From assembly GCA_017384945.1 (NCBI GenBank), contig JAFNSO010000076.1, forward strand, positions 1-57,384: a stretch of 57,384 bases of DNA, in the 5' to 3' direction. The translations under genes and the position numbers were made by a program. Below, piece by piece: positions 22,729 through 30,589 of the stretch. Origin of the DNA: Ruminococcus sp. (GTDB lineage Bacteria; Bacillota; Clostridia; Oscillospirales; Acutalibacteraceae). The notes under the pieces are model-generated. The model did no database searches, was not told the origin of the DNA, and saw only the letters and a list, made by a program, of their open reading frames with translations. Numbering within the stretch: position 1 is the first letter of the stretch; the number at the start of each line of letters is the position of its first letter.

Positions 22729-24321
22729 TTACTTTATCTTGACCCTTACGGTCACTGTCTTTGACTTAGCCTTGTAGCGCGCGTTGCCCGCGGCTCTTAC
22801 TCTGACCTTGACCTTTAGGGTAGTTCCCTTTTTGTACGTTCCCTTTCTGACAGCGAGAACGCCTTTTTTACTTATCGAAAGCTTCTTTGAGCCCGAGAGC
22901 TTTTTGAAGCTGACAGCTCCCTGAGCCTTTTTGACCGTGAAAGCGGACTTGATTTTTACGCTTTTCTTTTTGAGCTTTGAAGCCTTGACACTGACAGTCC
23001 CTGCGCTGACCTTGAGGGTGTTTGCCTTTTTGGTAACGGAAGCTTCCTCGCTTACATCCTCGTCCGTTACGGGCTTTGTTTCAAGAATCCTGTCGTCATC
23101 AGCGGGCTTTGCGGTCGTCGGCTCGGTTGCGGTCGTCGGCTCGGTCGCTGTCGTCGGTTCCGTCGCTGTCGTCGGCTCGGTCGGCTCCGTCGGCTTAACC
23201 TCAGCCTGCTTGGTCGGGAACTCGCCGTTTGAGAACACCGCGTTGTTTTCCATAGCCTCGGCGAGCGTTTTGAACGCGCCGTATTTGCCGTCGCCGTAGT
23301 AGTAGAACCACGAGCCCTTCGCGACCTCCGCCTTGTACTCGGCTGTGGTATGCTCAATCGGAGCGCAGACGAAAATCATATTGTCCGTATCGCTCAGACC
23401 CTCGGGATAGAAGCCGTACTCGTCGTCCCCTGCCGCGATCCCCGTTACGGGGATGTTCATAGTCTGGAAGGCGCTGAGCTTGTTTTCGACCTCGGAAGCG
23501 TCGACAAGGTTGTTGAAAATCAGTTCTTCAACGTCGGCGGGGATTTTCGCCGTAAAGACGCTTGAGTCGGCAGGGTCGGTTTCGCTGATTACGTAACCCG
23601 GCCAGTCCTTGCCGCCCTGAGCGGCATAGTAATTTTGTGGTGTACAGGAGCCGTTCCACCAGTACACGCCCGCAAGACAGGAGTCGAGGCTCTTTCCGTC
23701 GTAGGTCTTGCTTGCTTCGTTTCTCCAGTCCTTCGGCATATAGAAGCGCAGGGTTCTTGTCTTTGTGTCGGCTGAGACCGCGTCCTTTACGTCGGCGAGC
23801 GCGACGGGCTTCGTCGGCTTTGTCGCCTCTGTGGGCTAAGTAGCCTCCGTCGGCTTGGGCTCGGTCGGGAGCTCCTCGGCTGTGGCTGTGACCGCTGAGG
23901 GCTTTGTGCGGGAATAGAAGCTCCCCTTCGGCATCCAGTCAACCGCGAAACGGGTTGAGCCGAAACCGTAACACGCTACACCGTAGCGGAAGGTGGGCGC
24001 TTCCTCGGACATCCACACTCCGTCGAGAGACACAACCTCCTCGGTTTCGCCGTTTTCAACACGGTAAACCAAAATGTCGTAGGAACAGTCCTCGAAAACA
24101 AGGTCGCCGTCCTCGTTGACGGTCGGATAAATCGCCTCGGAGGTTGAAAAATCCTTTGAATCGAAATTTTTTACGTACCACTGAGCGGGTGTTTCGCCGT
24201 CAGTTGCTTTAACGTTGATCACTACCGTGTATCTGTCGTTCACGACTGCGCCCGCGTTCATTGTAAAGCAGGCGCACAGAAGGCAGAGCACGAGCAGTAT
24301 GGAAGTAAATCCTTTGTTCAT
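22729..24321 (-). pseudogene. Secreted Ig-like/T-rich surface protein, interrupted by TAG
   Basis: ATG 24321 opens a frame of 161 residues with a signal peptide (MNKGFTSILLVLCLLCACF) and a WYVKNFDSKDF domain, ending EPKPTEAT before TAG at 23836-23838. The same frame goes straight on as PTEATKPTKPVALADVKDAV into RTLRFYMPKDWRNEAS, a Trp-rich domain (AGVYWWNGSC, DWPGYVISE) of carbohydrate-binding type. A TATEPT repeat linker and the same Lys-rich Ig-like C-terminal module as the neighbouring protein follow. Total 530 sense codons. The interruption sits between two PTEAT repeats, where Gln (CAG) would be the simplest ancestor. The downstream part alone has no signal peptide, so the joined form must be the original gene. 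It belongs with the starch-related group. Confidence 0.85.
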
Positions 24322-24407
24322 AACGCTTTCTCCTTTTTATTCGTTCTTGTTTCGTACATACATATAACTCCGCTGAGAGCGGTTTTGTGACACTTTTTTG
24401 AAAAAAA

Positions 24408-25535
24408 TTAAATTTTTCCGGCTCTGCGGTAAATAATCGCGAAAACCGAGTACACAAACAGCGCCGAGACCGCAATATTCACGTACATATTCTCTCTGAA
24501 AATGAACATCAGGGCGACGAACGCGGCGGCGAGCGCCGAGACCGTCAGGAAGAAGCCGAGCGTCAGACAGCAGCGGCTCTTCGCGAATCCGCCGAGCATA
24601 AACAGAAAGACGTAGAACATAACGAACGAGGTCACGAGCAGGAGGATCTTCGGGATCAGGTTTACCTCCTCGTCGCGCATAAACTCGAGCGAGTTTGTGA
24701 TATTGTTGAGCGTAAAAATTATAAAGATGTGAATGAGCATATAAATCAGACCGTTGGTCTGTCTTTCGCGGTCGATTACGCGGTCGTAGAACACGCCGTA
24801 GCTTAGAAACAGCCCCGCGACAATCACGAACGCCATAAACGCGAAGTAGAGCTTGTTCGGTGAGATACCGTCGCCGAAGTACGAGGAAACGGCTATAACC
24901 ATTTCGCCGAAGGTAAAGACGACGTAGAGCATAGCTCTCTCGGAAAGGTGCGAGAAGTCGACGAAGGAGCCGTTTTTCCTCTGACCGAAGAGGAACACCG
25001 CAGCCATTCCGAAAATAATCGCCGCAAGCGACATAAAGGAGGTGGCAAAAAACTCAAACTCGGCTATCGCCGAAAGCACAAGCGCGGTCTCCCCGAATAA
25101 AATCGCGCACATCCGGGAAATCTGACTTCGGCTCTCGGGGTCGTTGTGGGAGCGCAGCTCGATCAGGTACTGAACGCCTATATTGATAAGTATAAGCGCC
25201 CACGCGACGTGGTACATCGTGTGGTAGCCCTGCCAGTCCGCGCGGGTCCCCTCGCCGATAAAGTAGAGCAGAAACATATTCAAAAACAGGAATATGTGCT
25301 CCCGCGCGCAGTGCCTGCCGTAGATGTTGACGTAGTAGGTCGAAAAATTCCAGATCTGAATCGCCGCGAGCGTACACAGCACATAGGCGAACGCCGAAAC
25401 AGGGTCGATGAAGCCGTCGGTCAAGTGGTGCAGAAGGGAGTTGTTCCTGCCGATAATATAGACAAAAATCAGGTCGTAAATCAGCTCGACGTACTCGACC
25501 TTCCTCTCCTTTTTTTCGATTAGCTGTTTTACCAT
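24408..25535 (-). CDS. LtrA-family multi-pass membrane protein
   Basis: 375 residues with about ten hydrophobic segments. The N-terminal KVEYVELIYDLIFVYIIGR and the internal SERAMLYVVFTFGEMVIAVS are the hallmark motifs of the low-temperature-requirement A family. The biochemical function of that family is unknown. The start ATG 25535 overlaps the stop of the upstream apbE gene (TAATG), so the two are translationally coupled. The pairing with apbE is not one I know as standard. Confidence in family membership is good; any role in cold growth is only the historical name. Confidence 0.85.
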   Translation of the reverse strand: MVKQLIEKKERKVEYVELIYDLIFVYIIGRNNSLLHHLTDGFIDPVSAFAYVLCTLAAIQIWNFSTYYVNIYGRHCAREHIFLFLNMFLLYFIGEGTRADWQGYHTMYHVAWALILINIGVQYLIELRSHNDPESRSQISRMCAILFGETALVLSAIAEFEFFATSFMSLAAIIFGMAAVFLFGQRKNGSFVDFSHLSERAMLYVVFTFGEMVIAVSSYFGDGISPNKLYFAFMAFVIVAGLFLSYGVFYDRVIDRERQTNGLIYMLIHIFIIFTLNNITNSLEFMRDEEVNLIPKILLLVTSFVMFYVFLFMLGGFAKSRCCLTLGFFLTVSALAAAFVALMFIFRENMYVNIAVSALFVYSVFAIIYRRAGKI

Positions 25536-26527
25536 TATTGTTCTCCTGTCAAAGTGTAGTCGCCGCTTGTGAGGGTGAAGCTGTCCCTCAAATCGGGACT
25601 TACACAGACCTTTTTGTCCTTAGTCAGGACTATTAGCCCGAAATCGCTTTTTTTGAGCTGATATTCAAGAGCCTTCTCTCTGCCCATAACGAAGAGGGCG
25701 GTCGAGAGAGCGTCGCTTCTGACTCCGCTGTCGGAAACGACCGAGACCGAGGAGATTTCGTTGTCAACGGGAAAGCCCGTTTTCGGGTCGAGGATGTGGA
25801 TGTAACGCCGCGAGTTCTTTTCAAAGTACCGCTCGTACCCGCCCGAGGTCGCGACGATTTTATCCTTGCAGCTCACAAAGCCGACGTAGCCAGAGGGATT
25901 GTCGGGGTCGGCTATACCGATTTTCCAGAGCGTTCCGTCGGGCTTGCTTCCGACAGCCGCGACGGTGCCGCCGTAGTTGAGGATCGCGCTCTTTACGCCC
26001 GAGTCTTTGAGAAGCCCTACGCCCTTGTCGGCGGCATAGCCCTTTGCGACCGCGCCGAGGTCGAGCCTTGAGCCGTTTTTGAGCGTGATTCTTGAGCCGC
26101 TGAGCTCGATATTATTGAAGGCCACCGATTTCAGAGCGGAGCGTATCTCCTTTTTTGAGGGCACCTTGTACCTTTGGTCGATAAAGCCCCAGCACTCCAC
26201 GACGGGCAGGATCGTGACGTCGAGGAAGCCCGAGAGCTCCACGCAAAGCGCCTTCGCCTGTCCTGTGAGGTCGAGGGTATCAGCGCTCACGCGCTTTGAG
26301 CCGCTTTTGTTGAGGGAGAAGATCTCGCTTTTCCTTTTTGTCACCGACAGCAGGGAGTCGAGCTCCCTTACGCTTTTTTTGAGCCTGCCGCCGACCGCCT
26401 CGTCGCCGTAGTATTCAAATGACATAAACGTGTCCATAGCGTCCACGCGTATTTCCCGCTTCAAGAGCGAGCAGGAGCAGAGCAGAACCGCCGTGAGCGC
26501 CATAAAAACCATAATTCTTGCTTTCAT
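25535..26527 (-). CDS. apbE: FAD:protein FMN transferase (ApbE), lipoprotein
   Basis: 330 residues. The lipoprotein signal MKARIMVFMALTAVLLCSCS has a Cys at 17/19, so the protein should be anchored on the outer membrane face. ApbE motifs: DTFMSFEYYG, LDLGAVAKGYAADKG, NYGGTVAAVGSKPDG, ATSGGYERYFEKNSRRYIHI, and the metal-binding DPKTGFPVDNEISSVSVVS and SDALSTALFVMG. It covalently attaches FMN to Thr/Ser of target proteins (FMN-binding, Rnf/Nqr subunits). No target is encoded here, but the divergent NusG-II gene and HepI-like gene are common companions of such loci. Confidence 0.93.
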   Translation of the reverse strand: MKARIMVFMALTAVLLCSCSLLKREIRVDAMDTFMSFEYYGDEAVGGRLKKSVRELDSLLSVTKRKSEIFSLNKSGSKRVSADTLDLTGQAKALCVELSGFLDVTILPVVECWGFIDQRYKVPSKKEIRSALKSVAFNNIELSGSRITLKNGSRLDLGAVAKGYAADKGVGLLKDSGVKSAILNYGGTVAAVGSKPDGTLWKIGIADPDNPSGYVGFVSCKDKIVATSGGYERYFEKNSRRYIHILDPKTGFPVDNEISSVSVVSDSGVRSDALSTALFVMGREKALEYQLKKSDFGLIVLTKDKKVCVSPDLRDSFTLTSGDYTLTGEQ

Positions 26528-26562
26528 ACATTTATAATATCAATCCGTCGGCTCTTTGTCAA

Positions 26563-26590
26563 TTGACAGTGGGAATTTTTGCGGTATAAT
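26563..26590 (+). promoter_or_regulatory. Consensus promoter abutting the start codon
   Basis: Perfect TTGACA (26563-26568), 16 bp, perfect TATAAT (26585-26590). The ATG of the next gene begins 7 bp after the -10 box, so transcription should begin at or within a base or two of the A of ATG. Confidence 0.85.
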
Positions 26591-26596
26591 AATTGT

Positions 26597-26962
26597 ATGA
26601 AGTACAAAGTTTTAGTTTTAATCTGCGTCCTGCTCGCCTTGCTCGGCGCCGTGGGGAGCGCGCTCGTGCTCCTGTCCCCGAGCGGAAGGCGGGTCAATAT
26701 TATTTCCGACGGCAAGCTTGTCCGCCAAATCGACTTGAGCTCGCGGGAGAATACGAGCTTTAAAGTAAGCTTTAAAGGCAGAACAAACACCGTCGAGGTC
26801 AAAGACGGCAAAATCCGCGTCAGCGACGCCGACTGTCCCGACAAAACCTGCGTCAAATCGGGTTGGCTGAGCTCGTCGGCTATGCCGATCGTGTGTCTGC
26901 CGAACCGACTTGTGATTGAGTTCTCCGACGAAGAAAGCGAGGTGGACGCCCTTGCGCGTTAA
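26597..26962 (+). CDS. NusG domain II-like exported protein
   Basis: 121 residues from ATG 26597. One membrane segment or signal anchor lies at about 4-27 (VLVLICVLLALLGAVGSALV). A small beta domain follows, ending in VSDADCPDKTCVKSGWLSSS and MPIVCLPNRLVIEF. The CPDKxCV...G.......ICLPN pattern is that of the stand-alone NusG-domain-II family found beside ApbE, Rnf and heptaprenyl-diphosphate-synthase-I genes in Firmicutes. An upstream TTG at 26579 would lie within the promoter and is rejected. There is no room for a ribosome-binding site between the -10 box and the ATG, so the mRNA is probably leaderless. Function unknown. Confidence 0.85.
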   Translation: MKYKVLVLICVLLALLGAVGSALVLLSPSGRRVNIISDGKLVRQIDLSSRENTSFKVSFKGRTNTVEVKDGKIRVSDADCPDKTCVKSGWLSSSAMPIVCLPNRLVIEFSDEESEVDALAR

Positions 26963-27479
26963 TACAAAAAGGCTGTGCGAGCTTGGTCTGCTCACTGCGG
27001 CTGCGCTTATAATCTTCGTCGTCGAGCTTTGGCTTCCGAACCCGTTTCCGATCCCCGGGATAAAGCTCGGGCTCGCCAATATCATCACGGTCTTTGCCGT
27101 CTACCGCTACAGAGCTGGTGAGGTTTTCGCGGTCGTGATCGCGAGGATCCTGCTCGGAGCTGTTTTCGCGGGCAACCTCTACGCGGTCATTTACAGCCTT
27201 TCGGGAGCCGCGCTATGTCTCGCGGGTACGCTCGTTTTCAGAAAATTCATCGACGAGAGGCACCTTTGGATTTCCTCGGTGTTCGGCGCTGTGCTCCACA
27301 ACACGGGTCAGCTCTTAGCCGCCGTTCTTCTGCTCGGGACTCCGCAGATTCTTTTATACTGGCCGTTTCTGCTTCTGTCGGGGTGTCTTTCGGGCTTCTT
27401 CACGGGGCTGTGCGCTCAGCTTGTCGCGAAAAGGCTTAAAATCGTCTCTGATAACTCACATACTATTATATTAAAATAA
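26952..27479 (+). CDS. Heptaprenyl diphosphate synthase component I / Gx transporter-like membrane protein
   Basis: About 175 residues with five to six hydrophobic segments. The motifs LWLPNPFPIPGIKLGLANII and YRYRAGEVFAVVIARILLGA are those of the HepS-I/Gx family, whose members resemble ECF-type substrate-binding membrane proteins and usually accompany NusG-II and ApbE genes. I prefer TTG 26952, behind GAGGTGG and overlapping the upstream stop by 11 nt, to the longer TTG 26916 start. It ends in a TAA followed by a palindromic terminator. The substrate is unknown. Confidence 0.8.
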   Translation: MRVNTKRLCELGLLTAAALIIFVVELWLPNPFPIPGIKLGLANIITVFAVYRYRAGEVFAVVIARILLGAVFAGNLYAVIYSLSGAALCLAGTLVFRKFIDERHLWISSVFGAVLHNTGQLLAAVLLLGTPQILLYWPFLLLSGCLSGFFTGLCAQLVAKRLKIVSDNSHTIILK

Positions 27480-27561
27480 TCTGTAGTTTATCTGTAGAAA
27501 AACTCATCGCGCGTTGTTGCACAGCAACAAACTGCGCGGAGATTACAAATAAAAAATATCT

Positions 27562-27590
27562 CGGAGAGAGCGCTCTCTCCGCGGTTTTTT
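27562..27590. terminator. Bidirectional palindromic terminator
   Basis: CGGAGAGAGC and GCTCTCTCCG form a perfect 20-bp palindrome (27562-27581), with GGTTTTTT on the right and, on the opposite strand, ATATTTTTTATT. It separates two convergent genes. Another hairpin (GTTGTTG/CAACAA with CGCG flanks) lies at about 27510-27540. Confidence 0.85.
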
Positions 27591-27594
27591 AAGA

Positions 27595-28512
27595 TTATGT
27601 ATCGTAGACCTCGTCGATGAAGTCCTTTAATTTGATTCGTCCTCGGCTGAGTCTGTGGAACTTGTCGTTGTACCTTTCAACGGTGCTCAGCGAGCGCGCG
27701 TACATATATTCAAGCGCCTTTCCCCCGAGCTCGTCCTTGTACGAGGTTGTCAGCCTGAATATGATTTTGCCGTCCTTCGACTGAAAGCAGAAGCTTCCGT
27801 CTATGAGCAGGTTTGTCACGATGCAGGCGGCGCAGGACAAATCCTTTCTTCTGCCCTCCTCCACCGTGAACGGCAGAACCGACTCGAGCGTCAGAAGCTC
27901 GTCGTCAACAAATACGTCAAAGCTCATCGGCAGGTCGTCGCCGTATTTGTCAAAGCTTATTTTGAGCTTGTCGTCGTAAGCCTTGCAGCGAAAGCCGACC
28001 CTGCTTAAAACTCCCTTTAGCTCCTCATACGCTTTCAGGGCTCTGTCGCCTCGGCTTTTCGGGCTGCGCGCCGTAAACGCGGGGAGCTCGAGAGCGGAAG
28101 CATAACGCTCCAGGGTCTCATACATACAGCCGTCCAGAGTGAGGGCTTTTTTTATTTCCCTGTCGATTATCGCCGAGTCCACCCAGCTTTCGCTGTACGC
28201 CGTCGTCAGCCTGTAGCAAAGCTCGCCCGACTGCAAATCGAAGTCGTAGCTTCCGTCGTAGAGCGCGTAGTTTACTTCGCTTATAAGCGAAGAGAACTCC
28301 CTGCGGTATTTTTCTTTTACCTTCAGCCCCGTAAGCGAGGAAATCACCATCACCCTGCGCTTTGAGTCGAGCTCCGTCTCAAGGGTCTCGACCCTGCCGC
28401 CTCCGACCTTCGCCGAGACGGTGATCGTATCTCCGCGCTTCACGGTGTACGGAAGTCCTGAGAGAGCCCTTTCAACGCCGCCCAGCGCGCTTTTCTTTAA
28501 TGAATCCTTCAT
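27595..28512 (-). CDS. Tandem YbjN-like protein
   Basis: 305 residues with two homologous halves. SEVNYALYDGSYDFDLQSGE, then LCYRLTTAYSE, recurs as VTNLLIDGSFCFQSKDGK with IIFRLTTSYKD. N...L.DGSF.....G...FRL is the core pattern of the YbjN/type-III-chaperone-like fold. No signal peptide, so it is cytoplasmic. The gene starts 2 bp from the stop of the DUF6472-like gene, completing a three-gene minus-strand operon with the LOG-family gene. Members of this fold act as protein-binding adaptors, but the target here is unknown. The assignment rests on pattern only. Confidence 0.6.
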   Translation of the reverse strand: MKDSLKKSALGGVERALSGLPYTVKRGDTITVSAKVGGGRVETLETELDSKRRVMVISSLTGLKVKEKYRREFSSLISEVNYALYDGSYDFDLQSGELCYRLTTAYSESWVDSAIIDREIKKALTLDGCMYETLERYASALELPAFTARSPKSRGDRALKAYEELKGVLSRVGFRCKAYDDKLKISFDKYGDDLPMSFDVFVDDELLTLESVLPFTVEEGRRKDLSCAACIVTNLLIDGSFCFQSKDGKIIFRLTTSYKDELGGKALEYMYARSLSTVERYNDKFHRLSRGRIKLKDFIDEVYDT

Positions 28513-28513
28513 A

Positions 28514-28693
28514 TCAATTCTGCTTTTCCACTATTTTGTACTCGTCGTAGGGATTGAAGTAATGACAGTCGCGCACGCTGTTCGTCAGAAACCGCGCGTA
28601 CTCGTCCTCGTCGAGGTTGATGTCGCAGGTGTAGCACTCGTACTCCTCGTCGTAAATGTAGTGAGCGCAGAACTCACAGCTGCTTTTAGCCAT
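28514..28693 (-). CDS. Small Cys-rich protein, DUF6472-like
   Basis: 59 residues from ATG 28693, which follows GGAGG and overlaps the stop of the upstream gene by 8 bp (ATGGCTAA). A longer frame from 28756 would sit wholly within that gene and is not favoured. The pattern CEFCAHYIYDEEYECYTCDI, then DCHYFNPYDEYKIV, gives two CxxC pairs plus one Cys, probably a small metal-binding fold. It matches my memory of the DUF6472 family widespread in Clostridia. Function unknown. Confidence 0.72.
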   Translation of the reverse strand: MAKSSCEFCAHYIYDEEYECYTCDINLDEDEYARFLTNSVRDCHYFNPYDEYKIVEKQN

Positions 28694-29267
28694 CCTTTTC
28701 CTCCAAAAAATCGTACTTGTTGTATGTGTCCGCGACGGGACGGTCGAGATACTCAAAAATATCGTCGAGGTCGGAGCTTACGTAGCACAGGCTCTTTACC
28801 TCGCCGCTCATAAAGCTCTCCCCCACCGAATAGTCGAGAAAATCAAACAGCTTCTCAAAATAGCCGTTTATATTGTAGACGGCAATCGGCTTTTTGTGTC
28901 TGCCGAGCTGCTTGAGGGTCAGGATCTCAAAGAACTCCTCGAAGGTTCCTATCCCCCCGGGCATCATCACAAAGGCGTCGCTCTCGTCCTCCATAATCAG
29001 CTTGCGCTCGCGCATTGTGTCGGTCTTTATAATCTCGCAGTCGGTGAACATCACGTCAATCGTGTCGAAAAAGCGCGGGATGATACCGATCGCCCTGCCG
29101 CCGTTTCTGCGGACTCCGCGGGCTACCGCTCCCATCAGTCCGAATTTGCCCGCGCCGAAGATGAGCGTGTGGTCGTTTTGCGCGAGCTTTTCGCCGAGTC
29201 TTTCGCCCGCCTCTATGTAGCTTTTATCTATTCTTTCGCTCGAAGCGCAATATACGCATATTTTCAT
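28686..29267 (-). CDS. LOG-family (TIGR00730) Rossmann-fold nucleotide phosphoribohydrolase-like protein
   Basis: 193 residues. The hallmark PGGIGTFEE (103-111) and the preceding RERK (86-89) match the LOG/TIGR00730 family, whose characterised members cleave nucleoside 5'-monophosphates at the N-glycosidic bond (for example cytokinin ribotides). The GAGKFGLMGAVARG nucleotide-binding loop is at 38-51. It is a cytoplasmic protein of normal length. It is the first gene of an operon with the DUF6472-like and YbjN-like genes. The physiological substrate in bacteria of this kind is not known. Confidence 0.9.
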   Translation of the reverse strand: MKICVYCASSERIDKSYIEAGERLGEKLAQNDHTLIFGAGKFGLMGAVARGVRRNGGRAIGIIPRFFDTIDVMFTDCEIIKTDTMRERKLIMEDESDAFVMMPGGIGTFEEFFEILTLKQLGRHKKPIAVYNINGYFEKLFDFLDYSVGESFMSGEVKSLCYVSSDLDDIFEYLDRPVADTYNKYDFLEEKDG

Positions 29268-29365
29268 ACTTTCACCTCAATGTTATATTTTACCACTAAA
29301 GGAAAATGTTTTCCACCGTTATTTTCACTATAAATAAAGTGCGATTTTTGTACAGTTTAATTTGC

Positions 29366-29394
29366 TTGTATTACGTTTATTTGTGTGATATAAT
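29366..29394 (+). promoter_or_regulatory. Putative promoter of the cohesin-like protein gene
   Basis: TTGTAT (29366-29371), 17 bp, TATAAT (29389-29394). A leader of about 70 nt with a small hairpin (GGAGCTTG...CAAACTCC) precedes the start codon. Confidence 0.6.
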
Positions 29395-29469
29395 ACTTGA
29401 GTCGGAGCTTGTATTCTCAAACTCCGTTTTACAGCTTACTATTCAAAATCAAATAAAGGATGAACGATT

Positions 29470-30291
29470 ATGAAACAAAAACGTAAATTCACAGGCAAGG
29501 AAAAGGCGGTGCTCTCAGCGCTTTTAGTCGCGATGATCGCTGTTGTCGCGGTCGGCGCGTTTATCATCGTCAACAACGTAAACGAAGCCAACCGACTCGC
29601 CACTCAGCCGAACACGACGGTTGAGATAACCCTCCCCGAGACGACCGAGAACAACACCTCAAAGGACTCAAAGGAGAAAAAGGCAAAGAACAAAAAGAAA
29701 TCCGGGAAAAAGTCCTCAAAGACGCAGAGCAAAAAGAGCTCCGTCAGTCAGTCCTCCCGCACCTCACAGAGCACGATTTCAAAAGCTCAGAGCACAGTAT
29801 CAAAATCAAAGACGACCTCCTCGAAATCACAGACCGTTTCAAAGAGCAAGAGTCAGTCGCAGAGCTCAAACAAGGTTCCCGTTCACACACCGACCGAGAA
29901 CAACTCCCACGCAACAAAGAAAATCCTCTCGGTAAACGGCAAGGAATGTCACGTCGGCGACACAATCACGATGACCCTCAACCTCAAAACACCGAAGGTT
30001 CTCGTAAACTATCAGGGCTACACGAGCTTTGACGAAAGCAAGCTCAAGTTCATTGATTCGGACTCAGACTCGGGCGCGCTCGTCAACTGCAAGGACGGCA
30101 TAATCTACTACAACGCGTCGATACTGAGCGGAATAGACTTCACCTCGACGGGTACGGTCTACTACGCGAAGTTCAAGGTTCTGAGCGAGGGCAGCACCAA
30201 CATCAGCAACACCTTCCAGGTAATGACGGATATGAACGACAACGCGGTAAGCGAGAGCGATTGCAGCGTAGGTCTTGAGATATTTGACTAA
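29470..30291 (+). CDS. Membrane-anchored protein with Ser/Lys-rich stalk and cohesin-like domain
   Basis: 273 residues. A cytoplasmic basic start is followed by a membrane segment at about 14-34 (VLSALLVAMIAVVAVGAFII). A low-complexity Ser/Lys/Thr/Gln stalk runs from about 50 to 145, with repeats of SKSQ/STVSKS. A C-terminal domain of about 125 residues follows: GDTITMTLNLKTPKVLVNYQ, then GYTSFDESKLKF, with ...TGTVYYAKFKVLSEG. The order of strands and the G-D-x-(I/V)-x-(V/L)-x-(V/L) opening resemble a type I/II cohesin. It could present a dockerin-binding or other adhesion module on the surface. No dockerin was noticed in the window. The domain call is from pattern only. Confidence 0.65.
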   Translation: MKQKRKFTGKEKAVLSALLVAMIAVVAVGAFIIVNNVNEANRLATQPNTTVEITLPETTENNTSKDSKEKKAKNKKKSGKKSSKTQSKKSSVSQSSRTSQSTISKAQSTVSKSKTTSSKSQTVSKSKSQSQSSNKVPVHTPTENNSHATKKILSVNGKECHVGDTITMTLNLKTPKVLVNYQGYTSFDESKLKFIDSDSDSGALVNCKDGIIYYNASILSGIDFTSTGTVYYAKFKVLSEGSTNISNTFQVMTDMNDNAVSESDCSVGLEIFD

Positions 30292-30307
30292 GCAAAAGCG
30301 GACAGAG

Positions 30308-30439
30308 TTATCTGCCCGCTTTGTCAATGCTTTTAAAATACTCCTCCATCGCGTCGTCCTCGCGCGAGGCGACAACAAGGCACGCGTACAGACAAAGCGT
30401 GACCAGCGCTCCAAATACTCCCGCAATAATCAGAATCAC
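30308..30439 (-). CDS. Small single-membrane-segment protein (43 aa)
   Basis: A GTG start at 30439 is preceded by GAGGGTGG. The product reads (M)ILIIAGVFGALVTLCLYACL, then VVASREDDAMEEYFKS and IDKAGR. It has one N-terminal membrane helix and a short acidic cytoplasmic tail, similar in form to small DUF3789-type proteins. Its stop codon lies inside a hairpin (AGCGGACAGA/TCTGCCCGCT) that may also end the convergent gene at 29470-30291. It could be chance; the coding call rests on the clean membrane segment and ribosome site. Confidence 0.45.
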   Translation of the reverse strand: MILIIAGVFGALVTLCLYACLVVASREDDAMEEYFKSIDKAGR

Positions 30440-30525
30440 GATAATACCACCCTCTTATACTATGCATTATCGGCAAAATAGTCAGTATTTATTCATTTAA
30501 ATGCTATTTTTGTATTTTTTGCAAA

Positions 30526-30554
30526 TTGACTTCGCATAAAAAAAGTTGTATAAT
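30526..30554 (+). promoter_or_regulatory. Promoter of rfbDC
   Basis: TTGACT (30526-30531), 17 bp, TATAAT (30549-30554), 36 bp before the rfbD ATG. Confidence 0.8.
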
Positions 30555-30589
30555 ACTTTAATTGTATAAAAGGTAAAAGGAGGACAAAA

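Noticed and set aside
26916..26951. Longer N-terminus for the HepI-like protein
   Set aside because: It would overlap the NusG-II gene by 47 bp with no ribosome site; the TTG at 26952 fits better.
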